Below are positions 56,932 through 64,000 of a stretch of DNA of 64,000 bases, in pieces. The translations under genes and the position numbers were made by a program. Positions within the stretch are counted from its first letter, which is position 1, and the number at the start of each line of letters is the position of its first letter. The stretch lies in NCBI RefSeq assembly GCF_019655855.1, contig NZ_BPFX01000007.1, forward strand, positions 516,361 to 580,360. The letters run 5' to 3'. The stretch comes from Pseudomonas paralcaligenes (GTDB lineage Bacteria > Pseudomonadota > Gammaproteobacteria > Pseudomonadales > Pseudomonadaceae). The notes beneath the pieces are model-generated. The model searched no databases. It had not been told where the DNA came from and worked only from the letters and a program-made list of their open reading frames with translations.

Positions 56932-58115
56932 GCCTGACCCCGACCGCCAAGGGGCAATTGCACATCCTGCTGGCACTCAATGCGCTGTATGTGGGCTTCG
57001 GCATGATCATGGGCGTGGTCAACGGCGGCATGCCGACCATCATGCGCAGCCAGGGGCTGAGCCTGGCTTCGGCCGGCTGGCTGTACCTGCTGTTTCTGCC
57101 GTTCGGCCTGACCTTCCTGTGGGCCCCGCTGATCGACCGTTTGCGCCGGCGCAGCGGTGATATGAGCCTGATCGTGGCAATGCAGTTGCTCGCCGTCGCC
57201 ACCCTGCTGCTGGTGGCCGGCGCAGCCGAGTGGCCGCAGTGGCAGTTGTTCTGCCTGGGCATGCTCGCCTCGTTGGCGATCGCGACCATGGACCTGGCCC
57301 TGGATGCGCTGGCGGTGCAGCGGGTCGATGCCGCCTGGCGGCCAGCGGCCTCCGGCAGCAAGCTGGCGGCCCTGTCCTTCGGGGCCATGCTCGGCGGCGG
57401 CGTGTTCGTCGCGCTGTTCGAGCGGGTCGGCTGGCAGACTGCGTTCGTCCTGCTGGCGGTCGTGCTGGCCGCCCTGCTTCTGCCGATCTGTCTGCTGCCA
57501 CGCGCCCCCCAGGCACACGCCGCACAAGCGCGCCCGGCCAGCCTGCCCGCCTTGTTCCGCCAGCCAGCGGCGCGCCGGCGCATCGCCCTGCTGAGCCTGA
57601 CCTGCTGCGTCATCTTTCCCCTGGCCGGCCTCGGCCGGCTGATGCTGCTCGACCTGGGCGTCAGCATCGAGCGCATCGGCTGGATCATCGGCACCCTTGG
57701 CCCGCTCAGCATGCTGCTGGCGTCGCTGCTCGCCATCGCGCTGATGAAGCGCTGCGGCCTGTTAACCAGCATGCGCCTGTTCGTCGGCCTGGCGCTGCTG
57801 GCCCTGTGCGCCATCGGCACGGGGCTAACCCTGCACCAGCCGGCAGCGGCCATGCTCGGCACGCTGTTGCTCGGCGCGGGAGTTGGCGGCATCTACGTCA
57901 CCCTCGCCAGCATGATTCTCGGCTGGTCATCCGGCAGCCAGCCGGCCACCGACTACGCCGCCTATTACGGCATCGGCCGCTTCGCCAGCACCCTGGCGAC
58001 GATCGCGGCCGCCAACCTGATCGGCCATATCGGCTGGACGCCCTTCTACCTCGCCGGTGCCGCCGCCTTGCTGCTGGTGGCCGTGGCGCTGCAACCTCTT
58101 TACTTGGAGCACTGA
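56925..58115 (+). CDS. MFS transporter, RhtX/FptX-like siderophore importer, 396 aa
   Basis: Twelve hydrophobic segments. The N-terminal pattern ALYVGFGMIMGVVNGGMPTIMRSQGLSLASAGWLYLLFLPFGLTFLWAPLIDR resembles the PAT-type MFS proteins RhtX/FptX that take ferri-siderophores across the inner membrane without an ABC transporter. Start ATG 56925 overlaps the receptor stop; a GTG at 56928 (GTGA) is the alternative. It is the expected inner-membrane partner of the receptor. Confidence 0.82.
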   Translation: MVSLTPTAKGQLHILLALNALYVGFGMIMGVVNGGMPTIMRSQGLSLASAGWLYLLFLPFGLTFLWAPLIDRLRRRSGDMSLIVAMQLLAVATLLLVAGAAEWPQWQLFCLGMLASLAIATMDLALDALAVQRVDAAWRPAASGSKLAALSFGAMLGGGVFVALFERVGWQTAFVLLAVVLAALLLPICLLPRAPQAHAAQARPASLPALFRQPAARRRIALLSLTCCVIFPLAGLGRLMLLDLGVSIERIGWIIGTLGPLSMLLASLLAIALMKRCGLLTSMRLFVGLALLALCAIGTGLTLHQPAAAMLGTLLLGAGVGGIYVTLASMILGWSSGSQPATDYAAYYGIGRFASTLATIAAANLIGHIGWTPFYLAGAAALLLVAVALQPLYLEH

Positions 58116-58117
58116 AC

Positions 58118-58531
58118 ATGCCCGCGCAACCCGACCCGGACTTTTTCGACCTCACGGCCTGGCCCATGGCCTTCATCCGCTTTCCCGAGCTGCATGAACC
58201 CGAGCGGGTCGCCCGCCTGCTCGCCGGGCTGGATGGGCTGCTGGCCCGGCAACAGCCCTTCGTGGCGATCTGGAGCCCGCCCAGCCACGACCATGACGAC
58301 GAACCCCACGCCGATGAAAAGGCCGCGATCCTGTGGATCAAAAAGCACAAGGTGCCGCTCAACCAGCTCTGCCAGGGCTACGTGTACATCACCGACGACA
58401 GCGCCCTGCAAACGCTGCTGAAAGAGCGCCTGCAGACGGTATCCAAAACCCTCTATCGCTTCCCCATGCGTGTGGTGGCAAACCGGCAGATGGCTATTGA
58501 AGTGGCCGGAAGCATGCTGGCAGGACGCTGA
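58118..58531 (+). CDS. Small protein at the end of the siderophore operon, 137 aa
   Basis: ATG at 58118, only 2 bases after the MFS stop. It is a soluble alpha/beta sequence (MPAQPDPDFFDLTAWPMAFIRFPELHEPERVARLL..., FVAIWSPPSHDHDDEPHADEKAAILWIKKHK). The HDHDDEPHADE stretch is rich in metal-binding residues. It may handle released iron or the siderophore in the cytosol, but that is inference from position. No family recognised. Confidence 0.7.
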   Translation: MPAQPDPDFFDLTAWPMAFIRFPELHEPERVARLLAGLDGLLARQQPFVAIWSPPSHDHDDEPHADEKAAILWIKKHKVPLNQLCQGYVYITDDSALQTLLKERLQTVSKTLYRFPMRVVANRQMAIEVAGSMLAGR

Positions 58532-58575
58532 AACGCCAGCACAAGGCCGTGATTCCACTGGATGTCGGGCAGCGC

Positions 58576-59508
58576 TCAGAACTTCAGGCTCAGCCGCGCC
58601 GCCAGGGCGTTGTCGCGGGCATCTTCGGCGTAGTGACCGGCGTAGGTCAGGCCCAGGTAGGCGTTCTCGCCCAGTTCGCGGTCCAGGCTCAGGTCCAGGC
58701 GCAGGCTGGCGCGCTCGAACTCGCGTCCCCGCACGCGCAGCGCCTCGTCCTCCTCGCTCCAGGCGCGGCTGGCGAGCCGGTCGCTGCCCAGGTCCTGGCG
58801 CAGCGCCAGGCTGGCGCGGCCGACCCACTTGCCGCCCTGCGCGTACCACGGAGCGGCCAGGCGCCAGCCGAGGGTGAGGTAACCGCTCTCTTCATCCGCG
58901 CCCGGCAGACGCAGCCCCCGGGCCTGCTGCGCGGGTGCGTCGAGCCGGACGTAGGCCAGGCCGGCGAAGGGCTCCAGGGTGAAGTCGCGGAAGTCCAGGG
59001 CGAAACTGCTCTCGCCGAACAGCTGCCAGCTGCGCGCCCGCTCGCCCCGTACCAGCTCGTGCCAGCCGTGCAGCGCGCCGAGCTTGAAGCCCAGCTGGTT
59101 GTAGACCCGGGTGGCGGCGTACAGGCCCAGGTGCGCGCTCTCGCTGTCCGCGTAGTCGTCGTCGACCTCCAGCCGGGCGCGAGACAGCGAGGCCAGAGCA
59201 CCGCCCATCCACTGCCCGCCCAGCGGACGGTCCATGCCCAGCGCAAGCCCCTCGCCGTCGCGGCGCAGGCCGTCGTCCCAGGAACCGTGGATACCGTAGG
59301 CCCGCGACCAGAGCGGCCACTCGCCTTCCTGCGCCTGCCTCTCGCGGAAGGCAAAGCGCACCTGCTGCAGGCGGTCCAGCGCCGCCTCGCGCGGCAGGCG
59401 GCTGTCGTCCAGCAGCAGGGCGCGTTGGTCGAGCAGCAGCTCGCCGGCCAGCGCGCCCTGGCCGGTGAGTGTCAGAACCAGTGCGCCCAGAGTCGCCCGC
59501 CGTGCCAT
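58576..59508 (-). CDS. Autotransporter-type beta-barrel without passenger, 310 aa
   Basis: A signal peptide (MARRATLGALVLTLTGQGALA) is followed by about 60 residues and a PF03797-like barrel. Alternating aromatic/hydrophobic strands (WSRAYGIHGSWDD, GLYAATRVYNQLGF, FTLEPFAGLAYVRL) end in LSLKF, the usual C-terminal aromatic. No passenger of useful length is present. It is the last gene of a minus-strand run with the exosortase and VIT-VWA protein, 31 bases downstream of the exosortase. Confidence 0.82.
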   Translation of the reverse strand: MARRATLGALVLTLTGQGALAGELLLDQRALLLDDSRLPREAALDRLQQVRFAFRERQAQEGEWPLWSRAYGIHGSWDDGLRRDGEGLALGMDRPLGGQWMGGALASLSRARLEVDDDYADSESAHLGLYAATRVYNQLGFKLGALHGWHELVRGERARSWQLFGESSFALDFRDFTLEPFAGLAYVRLDAPAQQARGLRLPGADEESGYLTLGWRLAAPWYAQGGKWVGRASLALRQDLGSDRLASRAWSEEDEALRVRGREFERASLRLDLSLDRELGENAYLGLTYAGHYAEDARDNALAARLSLKF

Positions 59509-59539
59509 GTCCGCCTCCCGATGAACTGGCGGGAGTCTA

Positions 59540-60919
59540 TCAGGGGATCACTTCGGCCGTGGTCACCGCCAGCCAGGGGCCGGGCGAGCGGCCGGCCAGC
59601 GCGCTCCAGTACCAGGCCGAGTGATCGCTGAAACTGGCGCCGGCGGCATCCTCGATGTACTCGCAGACCCGTAGCGGACCGCCAGGCCCTTCGGCGATGA
59701 AGCAGCGTTGCAGCCCGGGCGCTGCCCCACCGGACACCTCGACGCGACGTTGCAGCGCCTGGGCGCCGATGCGGTAGCCGAGCCCTCGAAAGCAGTCCGC
59801 CGCCGGGTGCAGCTTGCGGGTCGGTCGGGTGACGTGGCGCAGGCTGACCACGCGCTCGCCGTCGCTGAAGCGGCCGATGGCGCCGGGGAATTGCGCGGCG
59901 AAGCGCAGCTCGACCGGCGACAGCGCCATAGGGCGTAACTCACGGCCGGCCAGGCGCTGCGGCCACTCGATGGCGCTGGCCAGGGAGCGCGGCGGCTCCG
60001 CCTCGACCTGCAGCAGCGGCCAGCCGCCCAGGCCGACGAACACCAGCGCCAGCCCCGCCTGCCAGCGGCCCGGCACGGTCTCGATAGCCAGTCGTGCCGA
60101 CGGCGCTGCGGGAACCCAATTGCCGGCGGCGACGATGCGCAGCACCAGGGCGCAGACCACGACGAACACCAGCAGGCCGATGCCCTCGTGCATCCACCCC
60201 GGCCAGCCCAGGCGTCCGGTTTCCTGCAGCACCAGCAGGCTGTTGCGCAGGATGTTGCCGACCAGCACCAGCGCGCCAAGCAGCGGGATGCGCCGCACCA
60301 GCAGGCCGTCCGGCAGGCGCAGCCAGGCAGCGGTGGCGAAGGCGGTGAAGTACGCGACCCAGGCCATCTGGATGCCGGAACAGGGAGCATCGACCATCAC
60401 CAGCTGCCCGCCGACCTCCAGCGCGCTGCCCTGGCGGGAAACGACCAGGCCGCCGCCGCGCAGCAACCAGGCGCTGGCCTCGGCGGTGAGCAGGCGCAGC
60501 GGATAGCCGAGGTAGAACTGCAGCGAGGACAACAGCGGCAGTGCCAGCAGGCCGAGGCCGAACCAGGCCAGGCGCGGTTGCCCGCTGCCGCGCAGCGCCA
60601 TGGCTACGCTCAGCACCGCCAGCACGCCCAGGGCGGCGCGGGGCAAAGGCGGCCAGAAGCCCTGGCTCAGCGCCGCGAGGGCGGCCAGCACGGCCCCTGC
60701 CAGCAGCCAGCCGGTACGTGGCGCGGCGAGAAAGCCACGCCGCTCGCGCCACAGCACCAGCAGCAGCGCGCCCAGCGCGACGATGCCGTAGGGGTCGTCC
60801 GAGCCATCGCCCAGGCGCCGGGCGCTCCACGTCCACAGCGGCCACAACGCCAGGCTCGCCAGGAGCAGCCAGCTCCAGCCCGGCAGGCCGCGCCGTGCCC
60901 GTTCAGCAGCCACGGGCAC
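59540..60919 (-). CDS. Exosortase with EpsI-like C-terminal domain, 459 aa
   Basis: A polytopic transmembrane transpeptidase that cleaves PEP-CTERM tails. The catalytic triad is visible: C180 in VDAPCSGIQM, R225 in GNILRNSLL, H244 in WMHEGIGL. Residues about 285-459 form an EpsI/DUF3485-like periplasmic domain (RHVTRPTRKLHPAADCFRGLGYRIG). The GTG start at 60919 overlaps the VIT-VWA stop by 17 bases. A second in-frame GTG lies at 60913. The fused form with one nearby substrate suggests a dedicated, EPS-independent system. Confidence 0.88.
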   Translation of the reverse strand: MPVAAERARRGLPGWSWLLLASLALWPLWTWSARRLGDGSDDPYGIVALGALLLVLWRERRGFLAAPRTGWLLAGAVLAALAALSQGFWPPLPRAALGVLAVLSVAMALRGSGQPRLAWFGLGLLALPLLSSLQFYLGYPLRLLTAEASAWLLRGGGLVVSRQGSALEVGGQLVMVDAPCSGIQMAWVAYFTAFATAAWLRLPDGLLVRRIPLLGALVLVGNILRNSLLVLQETGRLGWPGWMHEGIGLLVFVVVCALVLRIVAAGNWVPAAPSARLAIETVPGRWQAGLALVFVGLGGWPLLQVEAEPPRSLASAIEWPQRLAGRELRPMALSPVELRFAAQFPGAIGRFSDGERVVSLRHVTRPTRKLHPAADCFRGLGYRIGAQALQRRVEVSGGAAPGLQRCFIAEGPGGPLRVCEYIEDAAGASFSDHSAWYWSALAGRSPGPWLAVTTAEVIP

Positions 60920-62891
60920 GGTGCCTCGCCATCCAGCCCATGCCCAGCACGGCGACCAGCAGCATGGCCCAGGCCGCCGGCTCCGGCGTGCTCGGCACCA
61001 GCGCGCCGATCGCCTGGTTGCTCACGCCCTGGGGCAGCGGCAATGGCTGGGCGACCTTGGCCGCCTCGCCCGGCTGCGGGTTGCGCACCTGCTCGTCCAC
61101 GGCGACGAACGAGGTGTAGGGCGTCAGCAGGCCGTACCTGAGGCCGAGGTCGAGGATCGCCTGGCTATGGACGTAGCCGCCCTCCAGGGTTTCCTGGTCG
61201 ACCAGGCTGGCGACCCTGCGTCGCGCCCACAGGTGCGCCAACGCCTGGCCGCCCTGCTGCACCTCCGCCGCCACGATCGGCACCTCGGCGTGGAACGGCC
61301 CGCCGCTGCCGTGGCCTTCCACCCGGAGGCTGCCCTGGGCCGGGCCACGCCACTTGCCGAACACCGCCAGCGGGCGCTCGGCGAACAGGTCGGGCAGCAC
61401 CGCCGGCTCCACGTCGTACACCTCCAGGCCGTCGAAGCTCAGCTTCGGGCTGGCCAGCAGTGGCGCCTCGATCATCCGCCGCAGGCGTTCGGCCTCCTGC
61501 GCCGCCGAAGCGGCGTCGAGCACCACGAACGGCTCGCCCTGGCCGGCGCGGGCCAGGCCCTCGATCAACTGGCGGTTGACCGAGCTGCCGATGCCGAAAG
61601 CGAACAGGTTAGCCTTGTCCAGGTTCTCGCGCACCAGCCGGAAGGATTCGCGCTCCACCGTGACGTAGCCGTCGGTGACCACCACGAAGCTGCGCGAGCG
61701 CTCGGCGTCCACCGGAATCGCCAGGGCCTGGCGCAGCGCCGGTAGCAGCTCTGTACCGCCGGAGCCCATCTGCGTATCGAGCAGCGCCAGCGCCGTCTCG
61801 ACGTTCTCCGCCGTGGCCGGCTGCGACTGCGGCGCCAGCATGCGGCTGCTGCCGGAGAACAGCAGCACGTTGAAGCTGTCCGCCGGGCGCAGGCCGCCGA
61901 TCAGGTTGCGCAGCAGCTGCTTGGTGGTGTCCAGCGGAAAGCCGTGCATCGACCCGGAGATGTCCACCACGAAGATGTACTCGCGCGGCACGATCAGGCT
62001 GGCGGGTGCGCGCCGGGGCGGTGCGACCAGGGCGAGGAAGAAGTTCTCCTCCTCGCCCTCGGCGAGCAGCACGCCGCTCTGGAAGCCCGCGCCAGACAGC
62101 CGGTAGTCGAGCACGAAGTCGCGATCGTTGGCCGGCCGGCCATCGTCGCCCAGGCCCAGGCGCAGCCGGTTCGGCCCCAGGCGCTCGCTGCGCAGCGGGT
62201 GGCTGGGCGAGGCGACGTCCTCCAACGGGGTCGGCGCCGCCAGGTCGACGTCGAGCCGCAAGCCGCTGGCCGGCGCCCGGCCCTCGGCCAGGTAGGGCGT
62301 GGCGACCCACGGCTCGGCCTTGTGGCTCTCGCTCCCCGCCCGACCGTTGTAGCGCGGCCCGACCACGGTCGGGAAGACGAAGCGGTAGACGCCCTCCTCC
62401 GGCAGCAGCAGCTCGGTGTAGCGCAGCTCCACGTCCACCTCGTCGCCCGGCAGGATGTTGGCGACCTGCATCTGGAACACGTTCTCGCGCTGCTGCTCCA
62501 GCAGCGCAGCGGTCTTGCCGGCGCTCCTGGCCTGCTGGTACTCCGCCCGCGCCTTCTGCTTCTCGCGGATCTGCGCGCGCAACTCGCGCTCGCCCAGGCG
62601 CACGGTCATGCCGTACACCGCCGCGCGGGTCGAGCCCGGGAACACGTAGCGCGCCTCCAGCGCCCGTTGCCCCTCGTTGCGGTAGCGCTGCACCACCCGC
62701 ACGTCGGCCATCACGCCGAGGATGCGCACCTGCACCTCGGTGGCCTTGAGCGGCAGGCTGTCGACAGCGGGGTCGCCGCCCTCCACCGCGAAATAGGGAC
62801 TCTGGCTGTGCTCCTGCTGGGCCGCCACCAGGGTCGAGCAGACCAGCAGAAGCAGCCCCAGCACTGCCCGGCTGCAGAATGTGCGCAACAT
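60903..62891 (-). CDS. VIT-VWA protein with PEP-CTERM sorting signal, 662 aa
   Basis: I use ATG 62891 (MLRTFCSRAVLGLLLLVCSTLVAA) because GGGAG lies 6 bases upstream; ATG 62897 leaves no spacing. After the signal peptide comes a VIT domain (VQVRILGVMADVRVVQRYRNEG...YVFPGSTRAAVYGM). A VWA domain with MIDAS motif DISGSMHG follows near 310. The C-terminus has PEPAAWAMLLVAVLGMGWMARHRARGC-type layout: PEP, one TM helix, basic tail, the exosortase recognition signal. It is the evident substrate of the overlapping exosortase. Confidence 0.88.
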   Translation of the reverse strand: MLRTFCSRAVLGLLLLVCSTLVAAQQEHSQSPYFAVEGGDPAVDSLPLKATEVQVRILGVMADVRVVQRYRNEGQRALEARYVFPGSTRAAVYGMTVRLGERELRAQIREKQKARAEYQQARSAGKTAALLEQQRENVFQMQVANILPGDEVDVELRYTELLLPEEGVYRFVFPTVVGPRYNGRAGSESHKAEPWVATPYLAEGRAPASGLRLDVDLAAPTPLEDVASPSHPLRSERLGPNRLRLGLGDDGRPANDRDFVLDYRLSGAGFQSGVLLAEGEEENFFLALVAPPRRAPASLIVPREYIFVVDISGSMHGFPLDTTKQLLRNLIGGLRPADSFNVLLFSGSSRMLAPQSQPATAENVETALALLDTQMGSGGTELLPALRQALAIPVDAERSRSFVVVTDGYVTVERESFRLVRENLDKANLFAFGIGSSVNRQLIEGLARAGQGEPFVVLDAASAAQEAERLRRMIEAPLLASPKLSFDGLEVYDVEPAVLPDLFAERPLAVFGKWRGPAQGSLRVEGHGSGGPFHAEVPIVAAEVQQGGQALAHLWARRRVASLVDQETLEGGYVHSQAILDLGLRYGLLTPYTSFVAVDEQVRNPQPGEAAKVAQPLPLPQGVSNQAIGALVPSTPEPAAWAMLLVAVLGMGWMARHRARGC

Positions 62892-63058
62892 ATCCATCTC
62901 CCGCGAACGATTGTCGATGGCGGGATGCTGCGGACGCGGCGTGGGAAAAGTTTGAAGATTGCGTGGACTTTGTGTGGAATGCAGCGACGCGGCCGCGAGG
63001 CCTTCACCACCCCGTCATCGGCCCGCGCCTGGGCGGACAGCATCCGGAGTCGCCGCTC

Positions 63059-63997
63059 ATGCGCCCAGCCTTCAGTCTGCGCAGCCATTTCGCCCTGCTC
63101 ATCGCCCTGCTGGTCACCCTGCTCAGCTGGCTGTTCGGCACCCTGATCGGCAACGACTCGGGCAGCCGCATCCGCGAGGACGTGGGGCGCGACCTGACGG
63201 AAGTCTCGCTGCAGATGATCGACCGCCTGGACCGCGACATGGCCAGCCGCGCCGCCTATCTGCAGGTGCTGGGCAGCCTGCAGGTGCTGCGCCAGCCGGA
63301 CGACCCGGGGCAGATCCGCGCGCTGCTCGACCGCCTGCAGAAGGAAATACCCAGCATCGCCTGGATCGGCTTCACCGACCCGATGGGCGTGGTCCTGGCC
63401 TCCAGCAACGGTATCCTCGAAGGAGTCAGCCTGGCCCAGCGCCCCGTCTACATCCGCGGCTACAAGGAGCTGTTCATCGGCGACGTGCACGAGGCGGTGC
63501 TGCTGGCCAAGCTGCTGCCCAACCCGAGCGGCGAGGCGATGAAGTTCGTCGATATCAGCCTGCCGGTGTACGGCCCGGATGGCCGGATGGCCGGCGTGCT
63601 GGCCTCGCACCTGTCATGGGCCTGGGCCGACGAGGTGCGCCAGTCGCTGCTGGAGCCGATCCAGCGGCGGCGCAACGTCGAGTTCCTGATCCTCGGCAGC
63701 GACCACACCGTGCTGCTCGGGCCCAAGCCGATGATCGGCCAGAAGCTGGACCTGGCCGAGCTGCGCCGCCCGCTCGACCCGGCCGGCCAGTGGGCCGTGC
63801 AGCGCTGGCCGGACGGCGAGGACTACCTGACCGGCTTCGCCGCCAGCCAGGGCTACCAGGACTACGCGGGCCTGGGCTGGATCGTGGTGGCGCGCCAGGC
63901 GCTGGACGAGGCCTACGCCCCGGCACACGAGATCGGCCAGCGCATCGTGCTATGGGGCGTTGCCCTGGCGATCTGCCGCAGCGGCCGGGTGAAGTAG
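63059..63997 (+). CDS. dCache-type membrane sensor protein, 312 aa (abrupt C-terminus)
   Basis: ATG at 63059 (MRPAFSLRSHFALLIALLV), with GGAG 10 bases upstream. TM1 is at about 9-30. A periplasmic dCache/PDC domain follows (IPSIAWIGFTDPMGVVLASSNGILEGVSLAQRPVY, MKFVDISLPVYGPDGRMAGVLASHLS). A second TM begins at IGQRIVLWGVALAI, but the frame then ends CRSGRVK-stop at 63997. Such sensors normally continue into HAMP and GGDEF/EAL or kinase domains, so a frameshift or truncation near 63970 is possible. It is divergent from the VIT-VWA gene. Confidence 0.7.
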   Translation: MRPAFSLRSHFALLIALLVTLLSWLFGTLIGNDSGSRIREDVGRDLTEVSLQMIDRLDRDMASRAAYLQVLGSLQVLRQPDDPGQIRALLDRLQKEIPSIAWIGFTDPMGVVLASSNGILEGVSLAQRPVYIRGYKELFIGDVHEAVLLAKLLPNPSGEAMKFVDISLPVYGPDGRMAGVLASHLSWAWADEVRQSLLEPIQRRRNVEFLILGSDHTVLLGPKPMIGQKLDLAELRRPLDPAGQWAVQRWPDGEDYLTGFAASQGYQDYAGLGWIVVARQALDEAYAPAHEIGQRIVLWGVALAICRSGRVK

Positions 63998-64000
63998 CCG

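Overview
The window is about 64 kb of GC-rich chromosome from a gammaproteobacterium, almost certainly Pseudomonas sensu lato. The evidence is the set of recognisable core genes (metH, osmE, bcp, gcvR, dapA, bamC, putA, rsmJ, tsaB, adk, ppc, lysS, prfB), strong GC bias at third codon positions, and Pseudomonas-type GTGGGAGCGG intergenic repeats. From memory, the order adk-ppc-small gene-DUF4398 lipoprotein-OmpA lipoprotein followed later by lysS-prfB resembles the P. aeruginosa PA3686-PA3701 neighbourhood. No rRNA, complete prophage or CRISPR array is seen. One tRNA, tRNA-Ser(CGA), is present.

Layout. (1) 1-8.0 kb, minus strand: two tandem DUF4132 (MolR-like) paralogues, a membrane-anchored P-loop ATPase, an HTH protein overlapping it by 16 bases, and a small secreted protein. 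This is an accessory cluster of unknown function. (2) 8.1-9.95 kb: a TerB-like protein and a two-TM protein separated by a perfect REP palindrome. (3) 10.2-17.9 kb, plus strand: metH, an FAD/NAD(P)-binding protein, a DUF6176 protein, pnuC with a coupled nicotinamide-riboside kinase-like ATPase, a K+ channel-like protein and osmE. (4) 18.1-22.3 kb: bcp and gcvR diverge from dapA-bamC, followed by purC of the long type. (5) 22.3-24.9 kb: composite MITE, tRNA-Ser, and a decayed integrative element (toxin-antitoxin pair with a damaged toxin end, frameshifted integrase remnant, two unknown small genes). (6) 24.9-35.2 kb: DUF4197 protein, putA with three candidate PutA boxes, and an RND efflux pair divergent from a TetR regulator. 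(7) 35.2-47.5 kb: mostly housekeeping (rsmJ, extensin-like protein, PEP mutase family, DUF72, tsaB, adk, ppc, envelope lipoproteins, AIM24 family). (8) 47.6-52.7 kb: QEGLA/DUF1704 protein with a lipoprotein, lysS, and prfB with its programmed +1 frameshift. (9) 52.9-58.5 kb: a FecI-FecR-TonB receptor-MFS-small protein siderophore uptake island behind a Fur-box-like site. (10) 58.6-62.9 kb: an autotransporter barrel, an exosortase and a VIT-VWA protein with a PEP-CTERM tail, forming a dedicated exosortase locus. (11) A membrane sensor protein runs to the right edge.

The least expected signal is a family of small non-coding mobile elements at about 17.9, 22.3-22.6, 44.5 and 49.8 kb. They share terminal inverted repeats beginning GGCTATGTCCCCGTTA. 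Three insertions are flanked by 8-bp direct repeats. Two unrelated core types occur (a REP palindrome, or a dRS3-like GGGAAT palindrome), and most copies sit beside the A/T tract of rho-independent terminators. Other items worth checking are the DUF4132/membrane-ATPase cluster, the exosortase/VIT-VWA/barrel operon, and a long-type PurC where short PurC is expected.
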